A stretch of DNA of 64,000 nt, taken from the NCBI GenBank assembly GCA_910574965.1, contig CAJTDB010000006.1, forward strand, positions 1-64,000, written 5' to 3'. The position numbers and the translations under genes are program-made. The stretch's first letter is position 1, and each line of letters begins with the position of its first letter. Shown one piece after another: positions 33,984 to 42,509 of the stretch. This DNA is from Lachnospiraceae bacterium. Its GTDB lineage: Bacteria; Bacillota; Clostridia; Lachnospirales; Lachnospiraceae. The notes beneath the pieces are model-generated. The model did no database searches and was not told the DNA's origin. It saw only the letters and a program-made list of their open reading frames with translations.

Positions 33984-35120
33984 CTATTTTGCTGATACTA
34001 TACGGAACATTTGTTCTCTTAACGTTTGAAGTTCTTCTTGATTCCGCAGGCAGTAAGTTTTGCTGCAATGTTCAGAAAAACAGCATGTTTCACAAAGTAT
34101 TTGGTTAATACTTTGTCTGATTAAATCATCATCACTTGGAAGCTCATATGAGGTGATCTGCTGAATGTTTTGAGGATTCCTTAAGGCATAATCCAGAATT
34201 TTTCCGTTTCCTGTTTTGATGTATCTGTATACTTCTGAATTGAAAGAAACACAGTCGCCGACTTTAAAATCTTCAAAGCCCCGGATATCCATCCAAACAT
34301 GGTCTTCTTTTCCTTCAAAACAGCCGCCATCAGGATACATGCCGCTGACATAGATCCTTTGGAAACAGATATTCTTCTCTGCCTTCTTTTCTATGCATCC
34401 CATAAACTTATCCGGGATATTATAGCAGCACATTGCAAACCATGAGCGCTGTTTTCCATAAGACTGTATCTGGACATCAAGGTAGTCATCATAAGTAAGT
34501 TTTTCACCGCCGACGATATCTGTCGTTCCGTTAAGTGAAAAATCTATGTTTCCGAATTTGCTTAACACAAAGATATCGTCCCCATAGTAAGTTGTTATGA
34601 GTTCTTTCAGATATTCATTGTCCTGATATTTTTTGATAAGAGCTGCTGCCTTTATGGCTTTGGCGTCTCTGGCTTTTTTCCGCTGTTTCTCTTGATTCTC
34701 TTTTTCAAAGATTTTCTGCTGTCTGATATAAGATTGTTCGCCTTTTGTTAAGAGCGGATTGATATGTTCCGTGCGGTCATACTTACCGGACTGGAGCTGT
34801 TCCTTAAAACGTGTAAGCACTGCTGCCAACATTTCAGCAGATAAGTAGTTTGCATCTCTGATGGAGCAACTGTAATAACAACCAGTATTGATATTGCCAT
34901 GTCCTTTGCCGTAAAGGACTGCTGTGTTCCATGGGCAGAGATAGTGTTCTTTATGGACATATTTTCCATGTTTAAGACCTTCCTCAAATTCTGGAAATAT
35001 CTTTGGGTTTCCGCATCCTTCGTAATCATCTGTCCAGAATCCAGAGGGTCCTTTGTCGGCGTGCCGAATCATGACATCAATCAAGCCGGCAGTTTTCTTT
35101 TTGGTTTGTTTGCTTTTCAT
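33984..35120 (-). CDS. Hypothetical cysteine-rich protein
   Basis: About 378 residues. ATG 35120 is chosen since GGAGG lies nine bases upstream; the frame also allows a TTG at 35129. The N-terminal half contains 'KGPSGFWTDDYEGCGNPKIF' and a Cys pair (NTGCYYSCSIRD), then a Lys/Arg-rich helical stretch (~145-165). The C-terminus has a tight cluster CETCCFSEHCSKTYC that could bind a metal or iron-sulfur cluster. No known family is recognised. It is a single-gene unit, isolated by the terminator on one side and the M56 remnant on the other. Confidence 0.75.
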   Translation of the reverse strand: MKSKQTKKKTAGLIDVMIRHADKGPSGFWTDDYEGCGNPKIFPEFEEGLKHGKYVHKEHYLCPWNTAVLYGKGHGNINTGCYYSCSIRDANYLSAEMLAAVLTRFKEQLQSGKYDRTEHINPLLTKGEQSYIRQQKIFEKENQEKQRKKARDAKAIKAAALIKKYQDNEYLKELITTYYGDDIFVLSKFGNIDFSLNGTTDIVGGEKLTYDDYLDVQIQSYGKQRSWFAMCCYNIPDKFMGCIEKKAEKNICFQRIYVSGMYPDGGCFEGKEDHVWMDIRGFEDFKVGDCVSFNSEVYRYIKTGNGKILDYALRNPQNIQQITSYELPSDDDLIRQSINQILCETCCFSEHCSKTYCLRNQEELQTLREQMFRIVSAK

Positions 35121-35215
35121 TTCTTTCAACCTCCGTTAATAAGTGCTGCACAGTTGGCAGCCTGACATGCTAACATTGGTTTAGAAAACAATCTTAATGC
35201 TCGGAACAGAGAAAG

Positions 35216-35437
35216 ATGTCACTGTTTCATATACTATACTACAAAAAGACCGGGTTTTCAATGAGTTTTCTTGCAGAAATCCATAGTTCATATACTTCTG
35301 AAGAACTGGCGCTCATTTTTCGGCATGAGCGGATCCATATTGGCCGGGAAGATTCCTGGTATAAATTCTTTCACTCGAAGAAGAAACCTTCTGGTGCGTC
35401 GGCGGTCGGATCGTGTGGACTGGGATGCGTTGAGTGA
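35216..35437 (+). pseudogene. M56/BlaR1-type peptidase fragment
   Basis: The frame includes SYTSEELALIFRHERIHIGR then EDSWYKFF. HERIH is the HExxH zinc site of BlaR1/MecR1-like membrane peptidases, in its usual context ('xxHExxHIxRxD'). Only ~25 recognisable residues remain and the helices on both sides are lost. The XRE gene downstream may once have been functionally linked, but nothing in the sequence proves it. Confidence 0.6.
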
Positions 35438-35572
35438 GTGAAACCGTACGCATACAAACCATTAGGGAAGCATCACATAGTCATTTTCTTAAATGTTAAA
35501 ATGTGTTGCTTGCAGCAACGGGCAGTTTTACCTACAATAATAGTAACATTGAAAGAAAGGAGGCTAGCCCTA

Positions 35573-36082
35573 ATGCTCAACGAAAATATTAAAGCAATCA
35601 GAAAATCAAAAGGACTCTCGCAGCAAGAGCTTGCTGTCAAGTTAAGTGTGGTGCGGCAAACTATTTCTAAATGGGAGCAAGGATTGTCAGTTCCCGATTC
35701 TGATATGTTGATCTCCATATCGGAAGTGTTTGAAACACCCGTGAGCACGCTGCTTGGAGAGAACATCATGGAGTCGCAAATGGATGACTTAAAGGTAATT
35801 TCCGAAAAACTGGAGGTGATAAACTTGCAGCTTGCACAAAGAAAAATCACAAGAAAAAGGATACTGCATTGGCTTCTTATCTCATTGTGCGTAGTTATAA
35901 CAGCAACTTTTGCAATCTTGCTGACATTAGAAAGTCCTTACTTGGGTTGGGATTACAGTGATCCTGAAACTGCTGTTCTCAAAGTGGCATTTCACTCACT
36001 TGAATGGCTGTTTGTCAGAACAGCACCGCTGGTTCTTATGGGTGCAATAATTGGAATTTTCCTGACACGGAAGAAAGGATAA
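35573..36082 (+). CDS. XRE-family regulator with two membrane helices
   Basis: 169 residues from ATG 35573 (AAAGGAGGC upstream; the long N-terminal extension of the open frame is unlikely). Residues 3-60 are an XRE helix-turn-helix (NIKAIRKSKGLSQQELAVKL, TISKWEQGLSVPDSDML). A short coil is followed by a basic segment and two transmembrane helices (about 100-120 and 142-162), so it is a membrane-tethered DNA-binding protein. Such proteins are common in Clostridia, but their signals are mostly unknown. Confidence 0.88.
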   Translation: MLNENIKAIRKSKGLSQQELAVKLSVVRQTISKWEQGLSVPDSDMLISISEVFETPVSTLLGENIMESQMDDLKVISEKLEVINLQLAQRKITRKRILHWLLISLCVVITATFAILLTLESPYLGWDYSDPETAVLKVAFHSLEWLFVRTAPLVLMGAIIGIFLTRKKG

Positions 36083-36140
36083 AACCCTCTGCTTTATAGC
36101 TTTGTCCAAAAAAGATAAAACGATGTGCAGGTACATGAAG

Positions 36141-36171
36141 AGAGATGACAGCGTTTTGGACTGTCATCTCT
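36141..36171 (+). terminator. Hairpin after the XRE membrane regulator
   Basis: AGAGATGACAG pairs with CTGTCATCTCT across a 9-base loop. A T tract is absent on the plus strand, so termination efficiency is uncertain. Confidence 0.5.
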
Positions 36172-36263
36172 TGATTGGCTGTCATAAACCTTCTAAATTC
36201 AAAATTTGGAATTTTGGTATTTGTATGGAATGATTGATTTAGAAATACTTGAGCAGTTTTTTA

Positions 36264-37079
36264 CTAAAGTATCGGTATCTCAATTTGTGCAATATAGTCC
36301 TCTATCCGGTCTATGATCATCTCATTAATGCCTTTTTCATAGGAATATCCGGAAAGAGAAAGATTTTGTCGGCGGGCGTATTCTAAAAGTTCTTTGTACC
36401 GTTCGCGAATGGTTTCCCAACTGCCTTTGTGAAATGCCCTCAGATACTTTCCGCTGGGCTGGATGTGCAGACCTTTCTGACGGGGAAGGAATGGGATCTC
36501 AATAAAAAGCCGGGTATAATCGTCAAAATCCCCCTTTTGTATACTGGTTACCGGGAGCATGGAGCCATAGGAAGCATCGTGCAGGCGTCCAAGCTGGTAA
36601 CGGGCTGTTTCAGCGGTGATCCATTCGACTTCCTGTTCAAAGGCAGTGTTCCGGTCAATGTCCACGGTTACCAGACAGCGTTCCTCTTTCTCGATGATGC
36701 AGATCTCTGATAAGTCCATGGTCAGCAGTGCAGCCATGTTTTGCTGATGATTTAAAAGTGTCTTTTGGATTGCCTGCAGATGAAGAATGCTGCGGTCCAG
36801 GTCCATGGTTTTTTTGTCCAGAAGATTTTTCAGATGTTCGGCGGAACGGTTCTGCATAAATGCCTGTATTTCCCGAATGGGTACATCCAGTTCCCGCAGA
36901 AGCAGGATCGTCTCCAGGATGGGACTTTGGTGATAATCGTAATAGCGGTAGCCGTTATCCGGATGGATAACGGCAGGACAAAATAATCCAATTTCATCGT
37001 ACCACATGAGTGTTTTCTTATTAATTCCATGAAGTTTTGCAAACTGGCTAATGGTCAGTTTTTTGCTTTTCTGATTCAT
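36264..37079 (-). CDS. MerR-family regulator with GyrI/BmrR-like effector domain
   Basis: 271 residues. The winged helix reads LTISQFAKLHGINKKTLMWY then YDEIGLFCPAVIHPDNGYRY. A dimerisation helix (~80-120) and a ~150-residue C-terminal domain like the multidrug-binding domain of BmrR/BltR follow. The length fits that family exactly. GGGGAGAA precedes the ATG. It diverges from a MATE efflux gene whose promoter has the stretched 19-base spacer that MerR activators correct by DNA distortion, so it is very likely the drug-responsive activator of that pump. Confidence 0.92.
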   Translation of the reverse strand: MNQKSKKLTISQFAKLHGINKKTLMWYDEIGLFCPAVIHPDNGYRYYDYHQSPILETILLLRELDVPIREIQAFMQNRSAEHLKNLLDKKTMDLDRSILHLQAIQKTLLNHQQNMAALLTMDLSEICIIEKEERCLVTVDIDRNTAFEQEVEWITAETARYQLGRLHDASYGSMLPVTSIQKGDFDDYTRLFIEIPFLPRQKGLHIQPSGKYLRAFHKGSWETIRERYKELLEYARRQNLSLSGYSYEKGINEMIIDRIEDYIAQIEIPIL

Positions 37080-37112
37080 TTTTCTCCCCGGATATTTTAT
37101 TGAAAATAGCTA

Positions 37113-37143
37113 TTGACTGTACAGTTACTGTATGGTTTATGAT
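37113..37143 (+). promoter_or_regulatory. MerR-type promoter with 19-bp spacer for the MATE gene
   Basis: TTGACT (37113-37118) and TATGAT (37138-37143) are 19 bases apart rather than 17. The spacer contains the dyad ACTGTACAGT-like/ACAGTTACTGT expected for a MerR dimer site. It lies between the divergent regulator and pump. Confidence 0.8.
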
Positions 37144-37187
37144 ACGCCATATGGAACTAGGATGCAAGGAAAAAAGGAGAAAAATTG

Positions 37188-38519
37188 ATGGAAGTTCAAA
37201 ATGTATATGCAAAACCGGTAACTTTGGGAAATATTTTAAAGTTTGCAGTTCCTACGATTGTCATGACGATGTTTATGTCCTTTTACACAATGGTGGACGG
37301 TCTGTTTGTGTCCAATCTGATCGGAACGGATGCCTTGTCAGCGATCAATCTGACGGCGCCGGTCATACAGTTTGTCACAGCGGTTTCTACGATGCTTGCC
37401 TCCGGAGGAAGCGCAGTCATTATGAAAAAAACGGGGGAGCAGAAGCGGGAGGAGGCAAAAGAAGATTTTACATTTTTAATTTTGATAAATGTACTGATTG
37501 GCTTAATCATGTGCGGGATCGGCTACACAGTGATGGAGCCTGTCTTTGCCGGAATGGGACTTTCCGAAACGGTGGCAGGGTACTGCGTGGAATATCTGAA
37601 GCACTATCTGCCGTTCACGGTTCCGATTTTATTGATGAATAATTTTACCCTTTACATGATCGCAGGAGGAAAAGCCACACTTTCACTGGTCTGTTCTGTG
37701 GCGGGCGGTGTGCTGAATATGGTGCTGGACTATGCATTTATGGCCTGGTTCCATATGGGGATTTGCGGAGCGGCGCTGGCAACCGGACTTGGATATTCGG
37801 TGACGGCAGCAGTGGGGCTTTTTGTGTTCAGCCAGCGGAAAAATCTCCTGCATTTTAAAAAGCCGGTGTTTCGTTTTCGGGTTCTTGTAAATGCTGCTGC
37901 AAACGGATGTTCGGAAATGGCAACTGTGATGGTGACAGGGATTATCACAATGATGTTCAACTGGATGATGCTTTCCTATATGGGAGAAGACGGCGTGGCA
38001 GCAGTTACGATCATTATGTATATACTGATGTTCGCCAGTTCTTTGTATACGGGATATTCTTATGGCGTAGCGCCGATGATCAGTTATTATTATGGAGAAC
38101 AAAATCATGAGAAACTGAAAATGCTGGTTCGAATCAGTCTCAAGGTGATCGCGGCCGTCTCTGTACTGACTGTCTTTCTGTCTCTTCTTCTGACAGAGCC
38201 GCTGGTGTCGGTATTTGCCCATCCGGACGATCCGGTATACGGCCTGGCAGTGACCGGAAATCGGCTTTGCACGGCGGCGCTGTTTTTTATCGGCTTTAAT
38301 ATTTTCTCCAGCGGAATGTTTACCGCCTTGTCCAATGGCGTGGTGTCGGCGGTGCTGGCATTTTCCAGATCGTTTGTATTTATGCTGGCTGCTATGATTG
38401 TGCTGCCTTTGCTCTTAGGCGTAAATGGTATCTGGCTGGCAACGCCGGCGGCGGAGCTTATGGCGCTTGTGCTGTCCGGAAGGATGTTTTGGAAGTATCG
38501 AGAGCGGTATGGATATTAA
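37188..38519 (+). CDS. MATE-family multidrug efflux protein
   Basis: About 443 residues with 12 hydrophobic helices in two homologous halves. 'AVPTIVMTMFMSFYTMVDGL' at the N-terminus (family P-x-x-x-x-x-x-x-Y..D pattern) and ALSAINLTAPVIQ, then 'SSLYTGYSYGVAPMISYYYG' in the second half, are typical of MATE (NorM/MepA-like) transporters. These export cationic drugs using Na+ or H+ gradients. ATG 37188 follows AAGGAG. Controlled by the divergent MerR-type activator. Neither the operon nor the gene shows damage. Confidence 0.93.
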   Translation: MEVQNVYAKPVTLGNILKFAVPTIVMTMFMSFYTMVDGLFVSNLIGTDALSAINLTAPVIQFVTAVSTMLASGGSAVIMKKTGEQKREEAKEDFTFLILINVLIGLIMCGIGYTVMEPVFAGMGLSETVAGYCVEYLKHYLPFTVPILLMNNFTLYMIAGGKATLSLVCSVAGGVLNMVLDYAFMAWFHMGICGAALATGLGYSVTAAVGLFVFSQRKNLLHFKKPVFRFRVLVNAAANGCSEMATVMVTGIITMMFNWMMLSYMGEDGVAAVTIIMYILMFASSLYTGYSYGVAPMISYYYGEQNHEKLKMLVRISLKVIAAVSVLTVFLSLLLTEPLVSVFAHPDDPVYGLAVTGNRLCTAALFFIGFNIFSSGMFTALSNGVVSAVLAFSRSFVFMLAAMIVLPLLLGVNGIWLATPAAELMALVLSGRMFWKYRERYGY

Positions 38520-38598
38520 CTTTGCAGAGCACGGCAAAAAGAGATTCCGTATATTTGATTGGATTGTATTTGTCTGCCATGCAAGAGAGACTGCCGAC

Positions 38599-39018
38599 TT
38601 ACAGCAGAAGATTAAGCTCAATGATTCGTTCCATTGCCACTGCGCTTCCGTCCAGCAAAAGAAGCTGATGCTGGTATTTGTCAATTTTTTTTACCTGTCC
38701 GCGGACGACCACATATGCGCCGCCGTCTTTCTTCCCGTCGGGCTCAAAACAGACGGCTTCTATTTCCGGAAGACAGAACAAATGTTCTTCAATTAACTGA
38801 AGCTGCTCATCCAGATGAGCTTTCTGATCTTCCGAGGGTTCCGCGAAATCATCGGTCAGCCGTGCGGTTTCCTGAATAGCAGCACCATGTCCTGTGAGAG
38901 CTGCAAAAGGAGAGAACTGTGCGGCCCGGCTGCTGAGGGACATAGGCGGATGCTTTTTGGATACGGGATGGGGCAGGTGAAGGATATCGTCGTAATTGTG
39001 CGTCTGTTTTAATTTCAT
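38599..39018 (-). CDS. YolD-like protein, partner of a Y-family polymerase
   Basis: 139 residues. PMSLSSRAAQFSPFAALTGH is the core motif of the YolD-like family, and QLQLIEEHLFCLPEIEAVCF continues into a small beta domain. The ATG overlaps the polymerase stop (ATGA), so it is translated from the same message. YolD-like proteins are encoded beside UmuC/YqjW-type polymerases in Firmicutes and may replace UmuD as an accessory. Induced through the LexA box upstream of the polymerase. Confidence 0.88.
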   Translation of the reverse strand: MKLKQTHNYDDILHLPHPVSKKHPPMSLSSRAAQFSPFAALTGHGAAIQETARLTDDFAEPSEDQKAHLDEQLQLIEEHLFCLPEIEAVCFEPDGKKDGGAYVVVRGQVKKIDKYQHQLLLLDGSAVAMERIIELNLLL

Positions 39019-40544
39019 GCCTTGTGTCCTCCGATCTGTCGGTTGCGCTCGACGGTGGTGGCGCCGTCCTGGAAGTTTATACCTTTTAGAATGGCGTTCT
39101 TTCCGTATTTTTTCTTGACGGCTAACAGTGCCTCCTGAAGCTTTCGTTCTCTGGCGCGTCTGGCTTCTTCCTTTTGTTTTTCCTTTTCCGCCGCAGTATA
39201 ATCGGTAAACAGATCCAACTGCTCGTAGTATTCGGCTTTGGCGGCTTCGGCCTCGTCTGTCAGGCGGCCGGCGGAGACGGTTACCCGGCGTAACAGGAGA
39301 GCCGGGTCAATGATACGGTCATATAACTCCATAACCGCATCCATAATGATCTGGGTAGAGGAAGTCGGCTGATTCAGACGAATCGTTCCATGGGCGTGCT
39401 TGGGGATCTTTCGTCCATAACGGTCAATGGTAACCTCACCTTTGTAGGCTTTGCCAAGAACAGGATCCGTCAGATTGTCAGTGTCATAGCCGATGGTGAG
39501 CACGATCTGGTCTGTTACCAGCCGTTTGTCCACCAGATCCAGGACGAGAAGATCCGTCATCTCTTGGACAATCAGCTTTCCTTTTGCAGAATCGTAGGGG
39601 ATTTTCAGCACCTGACCGGAACAAAGGCTGTTGTTTTCCGGCTCATAAGCTTTGATCTGGTTCATGGTGACAGGTTCCCAGCCCCAGGCATGATCGATTA
39701 AAAGTTCAGCATTAATGCCAAACAGGCGGTACAGAAGCTCTTCGTTGTGGTAATCTCCGTCTCGGCCCAGAGAGCAGCGGGCAATATCGCCCATGGTGAA
39801 AAGTCCCACAGACTCCAACTTTTTCCGATAGCCTCGTCCCACCCGCCAGAAGTCCGTAAGCGGACGATGGTCCCATAAAAGCTTCCGGTAGGTTATCTCG
39901 TCAAGTTCTGCCATTCGAACGCCGTCCAGGTCTGGCTCTGCATGTTTGGCTACAATATCCATGGCGACTTTGCAAAGATACAGATTGGTGCCGATCCCGG
40001 CGGCGGCTGTAATCCCTGTGGTGTCCAGAACATCTTTGATGATTTTAGCGGCCAGTTCTCTGGCACTTAGATGGTAAGTGTCCAGATAATGGGTTACATC
40101 CATAAAAACTTCGTCAATAGAATAGACATGAATGTCTTCGGGAGCTAAGTATTTCAGATAAATATGATAGATTCGCGTGCTGTATTCAATATAAAATGCC
40201 ATTCGCGGCGGAGCGGCAATATAAGAAAGAGAAAGCTCCGGGTGTTCTAGAAGTTCCTGGACATGGCAGGAAGTGCCGGTAAGCAATCCGTCCGGTGCAG
40301 AGCGTCTGCGCTCGGCATTGATCTCCCGGACCCGCTGGACGACTTCAAACAGTCTGGCCCGGCCAGAGATGCCGTAGGCTTTCAGGGAAGGGGATACGGC
40401 AAGACAGATGGTTTTTTCTGTTCGGCTGGTATCCGCCACAACCAGATGGGTAGTGAGCGGATTTAGCTTTCGTTCCACACATTCTACAGACGCATAGAAA
40501 GATTTTAAGTCAATAGCGATATAAGTATGCTGGCCTTCGCTCAT
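39015..40544 (-). CDS. Y-family (UmuC/DinB-type) translesion DNA polymerase
   Basis: 509 residues. Catalytic carboxylates are in YIAIDLKSFYASVECVER and in VYSIDEVFMDVT (S-I-D-E motif). GIGTNLYLCKVAMDIVAKHA is the palm/thumb motif, followed by the little-finger domain and a basic Lys/Arg-rich helical tail (~430-480). Length and tail match the YqjW/UvrX group rather than DinB (~350-400). It bypasses lesions with low fidelity. GGAGG precedes the ATG, and a LexA box overlaps the promoter, so it is part of the SOS response. Confidence 0.95.
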   Translation of the reverse strand: MSEGQHTYIAIDLKSFYASVECVERKLNPLTTHLVVADTSRTEKTICLAVSPSLKAYGISGRARLFEVVQRVREINAERRRSAPDGLLTGTSCHVQELLEHPELSLSYIAAPPRMAFYIEYSTRIYHIYLKYLAPEDIHVYSIDEVFMDVTHYLDTYHLSARELAAKIIKDVLDTTGITAAAGIGTNLYLCKVAMDIVAKHAEPDLDGVRMAELDEITYRKLLWDHRPLTDFWRVGRGYRKKLESVGLFTMGDIARCSLGRDGDYHNEELLYRLFGINAELLIDHAWGWEPVTMNQIKAYEPENNSLCSGQVLKIPYDSAKGKLIVQEMTDLLVLDLVDKRLVTDQIVLTIGYDTDNLTDPVLGKAYKGEVTIDRYGRKIPKHAHGTIRLNQPTSSTQIIMDAVMELYDRIIDPALLLRRVTVSAGRLTDEAEAAKAEYYEQLDLFTDYTAAEKEKQKEEARRARERKLQEALLAVKKKYGKNAILKGINFQDGATTVERNRQIGGHKA

Positions 40545-40575
40545 GAGATCTGTCCTCCTGTTTCTTCTGAATTAC

Positions 40576-40597
40576 AGTATAACAGAATATATGTTCG
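40576..40597 (-). promoter_or_regulatory. LexA (SOS) box and promoter of the polymerase operon
   Basis: On the minus strand CGAACATATATTCT (40597-40584) matches the Firmicute LexA consensus CGAAC-n4-GTTCG in its left half and partly in its right. It overlaps the spacer before a TATACT -10 (40581-40576). The same dyad lies 70 bases before the divergent small gene at 40668. Confidence 0.75.
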
Positions 40598-40667
40598 ATT
40601 GCTATGGGAATTTATAACAAGTTTCAAAAAATATTCTGAACTGCAAAAGGACAGGAGGACTCCTTGC

Positions 40668-40799
40668 ATGCAGAAAAAGGCATACACTGAGACATCAGGG
40701 AAACTATATAAAGAAGTACAAAAAGGTGGAAAACCGACTGAGAAATACCAGAAAAAGACTGAAAGGAAGCCGGAAAGAAACGAGCAGCCCTGCCCATAA
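40668..40799 (+). CDS. Small basic protein divergent from the SOS polymerase (43 residues)
   Basis: ATG 40668 is preceded by AGGAGG nine bases upstream. The 43 residues (MQKKAYTETSGKLYKEVQKG and on) contain over a quarter Lys/Arg and no hydrophobic core, suggesting a disordered nucleic-acid- or protein-binding peptide. It shares the intergenic region with the LexA box, so it may also be SOS regulated. Family not recognised; translation is supported only by the ribosome-binding site. Confidence 0.5.
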   Translation: MQKKAYTETSGKLYKEVQKGGKPTEKYQKKTERKPERNEQPCP

Positions 40800-40825
40800 A
40801 AGCAGGACTGTTCGGGTAAAGTTTG

Positions 40826-41956
40826 CTAAATAGCAGACAAAAACTTTTTTACAAAATAAAGGGCAGCGCCTGCGGCGATAGACTCCGTCTTGTATTTGCA
40901 GGCAACTACATAATCTGAATTTTTGTCAAAAGAATTATACGTATCTAAAATCTGTTTTAATTCATCCAAATATTTATCAATATAAGCTCCCACATAACCG
41001 CCGATAATAATCGGACAGTCAAAAAGAACACGTACATTGCGGATGGCCAGCGCAAGATGCTGCAAATATGCGGACCAGATGGACTGTGCAGTCTGATCTC
41101 CCTGTTCAAGAAGCTCAAAAAACTGATTTAGATTGCCGTCGGAGATAGCGGTAAGCACAGTGGCTGAACAGTAGGGATCCACGCAGCCGCGCTGTCCGCA
41201 GTAGCACCGAAGGCCGCCGGGATGGATGTTGAGATGTCCGATCTCGCCGCTTCTAAAATCATCTCCTGTATATACAGAATCGTTGATAAAGATGGCGCCG
41301 CCTACATTATTGCTGAGCATGATATAAAAGCCGTTGGGCTTCGTATTGGTGGTGCTGTACAACTCAATATCGCAGGCAGCATTGGCATCGTTGAAAATAC
41401 GGACCGGGAAATGGATATACCGGGAATAATCTTCTGTGGTTGAGTCCTCGATATCCAGGATCTTGCCGTAGACGATGCGGTCATAGGAAGCGTTGGTAAG
41501 CCCCGGAAGTCCTACGCCTACTCCCAGAACTCTTGAGATATCAATGGCATTTTCAGAAATAATCTGATTGACCACTTCTCCGAGACGTCTTAAATAGGTG
41601 TCTGTCCGCTCAAAGGTATAGCGGATCCGGAGCTGTGCAATGACGGCTCCCTGCAGATTGATGACTACCGCAGTGATATGATGTCTGGTAATGTCCAGCC
41701 CGATGGCAAGTTTGGCATCATCTTTAAAGGAATAGGTAATAGCATTGCGTCCGCCGGTATTTCTCATATATCCGTTTTGAAAAATGAGTCCTTCATTCAG
41801 CAGATCCGTCAGATGCTGTGTGACCGTGGGCAGAGAAAGCCCAAGCTGCAACTGGATGTCACGTTTGCTTAGAGAATCTTTTTTATACAGAAGATTGAAA
41901 ATTTGGGAACGGTTTGTTTTTTTAATTTTTTTATTGGCTGTAAGTATTCTGTCCAT
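40826..41956 (-). CDS. ROK-family transcriptional regulator (XylR/NagC type)
   Basis: About 376 residues. The N-terminal winged helix (KTNRSQIFNLLYKKDSLSKR, TVTQHLTDLLNEGLI) precedes a ROK domain with the sugar-binding/ATPase-like motif region 'GLDITRHHITAVVINLQGAV'. The zinc-binding cluster is RCYCGQRGCVDPYC. ATG 41956 is favoured (GCAGGTG just upstream). Its minus-strand promoter is good: TTGACT, 17 bases, TAAGAT. It diverges from the kinase/dehydrogenase/ABC operon, so it is the likely repressor, relieved by the polyol or ketose. Confidence 0.92.
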   Translation of the reverse strand: MDRILTANKKIKKTNRSQIFNLLYKKDSLSKRDIQLQLGLSLPTVTQHLTDLLNEGLIFQNGYMRNTGGRNAITYSFKDDAKLAIGLDITRHHITAVVINLQGAVIAQLRIRYTFERTDTYLRRLGEVVNQIISENAIDISRVLGVGVGLPGLTNASYDRIVYGKILDIEDSTTEDYSRYIHFPVRIFNDANAACDIELYSTTNTKPNGFYIMLSNNVGGAIFINDSVYTGDDFRSGEIGHLNIHPGGLRCYCGQRGCVDPYCSATVLTAISDGNLNQFFELLEQGDQTAQSIWSAYLQHLALAIRNVRVLFDCPIIIGGYVGAYIDKYLDELKQILDTYNSFDKNSDYVVACKYKTESIAAGAALYFVKKFLSAI

Positions 41957-42097
41957 ATGCACCTGCGTTAGTAAATGATCGTTTTTATCTTATCACGGTC
42001 AATTTTGAAAGTCAATATTTTCATAGAACGTAGGCAGGTTTGCAGAATGTATAGTTTTGCTGTCAGTTAGTGGGTTTAATACATTAATTTGCAAAGC

Positions 42098-42110
42098 TAT
42101 TTTATAAAAC
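42098..42110. promoter_or_regulatory. Upstream copy of a putative ROK half-site
   Basis: TATTTTATAAAAC occurs here and again at 42274-42286 beside the operon promoter. Two copies in one divergent intergenic region suggest regulator binding and possible looping. Confidence 0.45.
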
Positions 42111-42217
42111 AGGGAATGATCGGAAGCATATAATAAGGAAGCGAAAAAATATAATTTGTGATTATGCACAAAAATACGATATCAAAATTAGTAAAATTGT
42201 TGAAAATGAAAAAAGAA

Positions 42218-42284
42218 TTGACAAACATATATATTTAAACTAAAATGTAATTTATAAAATAGATTATAAATAGTATTTTATAAA
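42218..42284 (+). promoter_or_regulatory. Promoter and ROK-type operator of the pentitol operon
   Basis: TTGACA (42218-42223), 17 bases, then TAAAAT (42241-42246). Just downstream TTTATAAAATA (42251-42261) and TATTTTATAAA (42274-42284) form a perfect 11-bp inverted repeat. An AT-rich dyad straddling the transcription start is where XylR/NagC-type repressors bind. A leader of about 250 bases follows before the kinase start. Confidence 0.7.
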
Positions 42285-42424
42285 ACGACTTTAAAGAAGA
42301 GAAGACATAACATCTGGAACGAAAGAATCCAAAAAGATTTGCAAAGAGATGTGAAAGTTTAAAACAGCATCCGTTCGGACATGAAGTGTTTGGAAATGCT
42401 TCCGGCTCCAGGGGCTTTTCCGGA

Positions 42425-42504
42425 CAGATGCGGAACTTAAAAACAACATTTGTTCAGAAAAGCCTGGAAGGATTTCCAGACAGACGCGGAACTTAAATAG
42501 GAGG
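42425..42504 (+). repeat. Leader repeats 1 and 2 before the kinase gene
   Basis: CAGATGCGGAACTTAA (42425-42440) and CAGACGCGGAACTTAAATAG continuing into GAGG (42481-42504) are two copies 56 bases apart. The second includes the kinase ribosome-binding site. Copy 2 is preceded by a hairpin, CTGGAA/TTCCAG. Related copies precede the genes at 50993 and 57674. Confidence 0.65.
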
Positions 42505-42509
42505 ACAAA

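Noticed and set aside
20900-36100. Prophage or integrative conjugative element
   Set aside because: No integrase, terminase, portal, relaxase or conjugation genes and no attachment-site duplication could be seen. The region looks like an eroded accessory zone instead.
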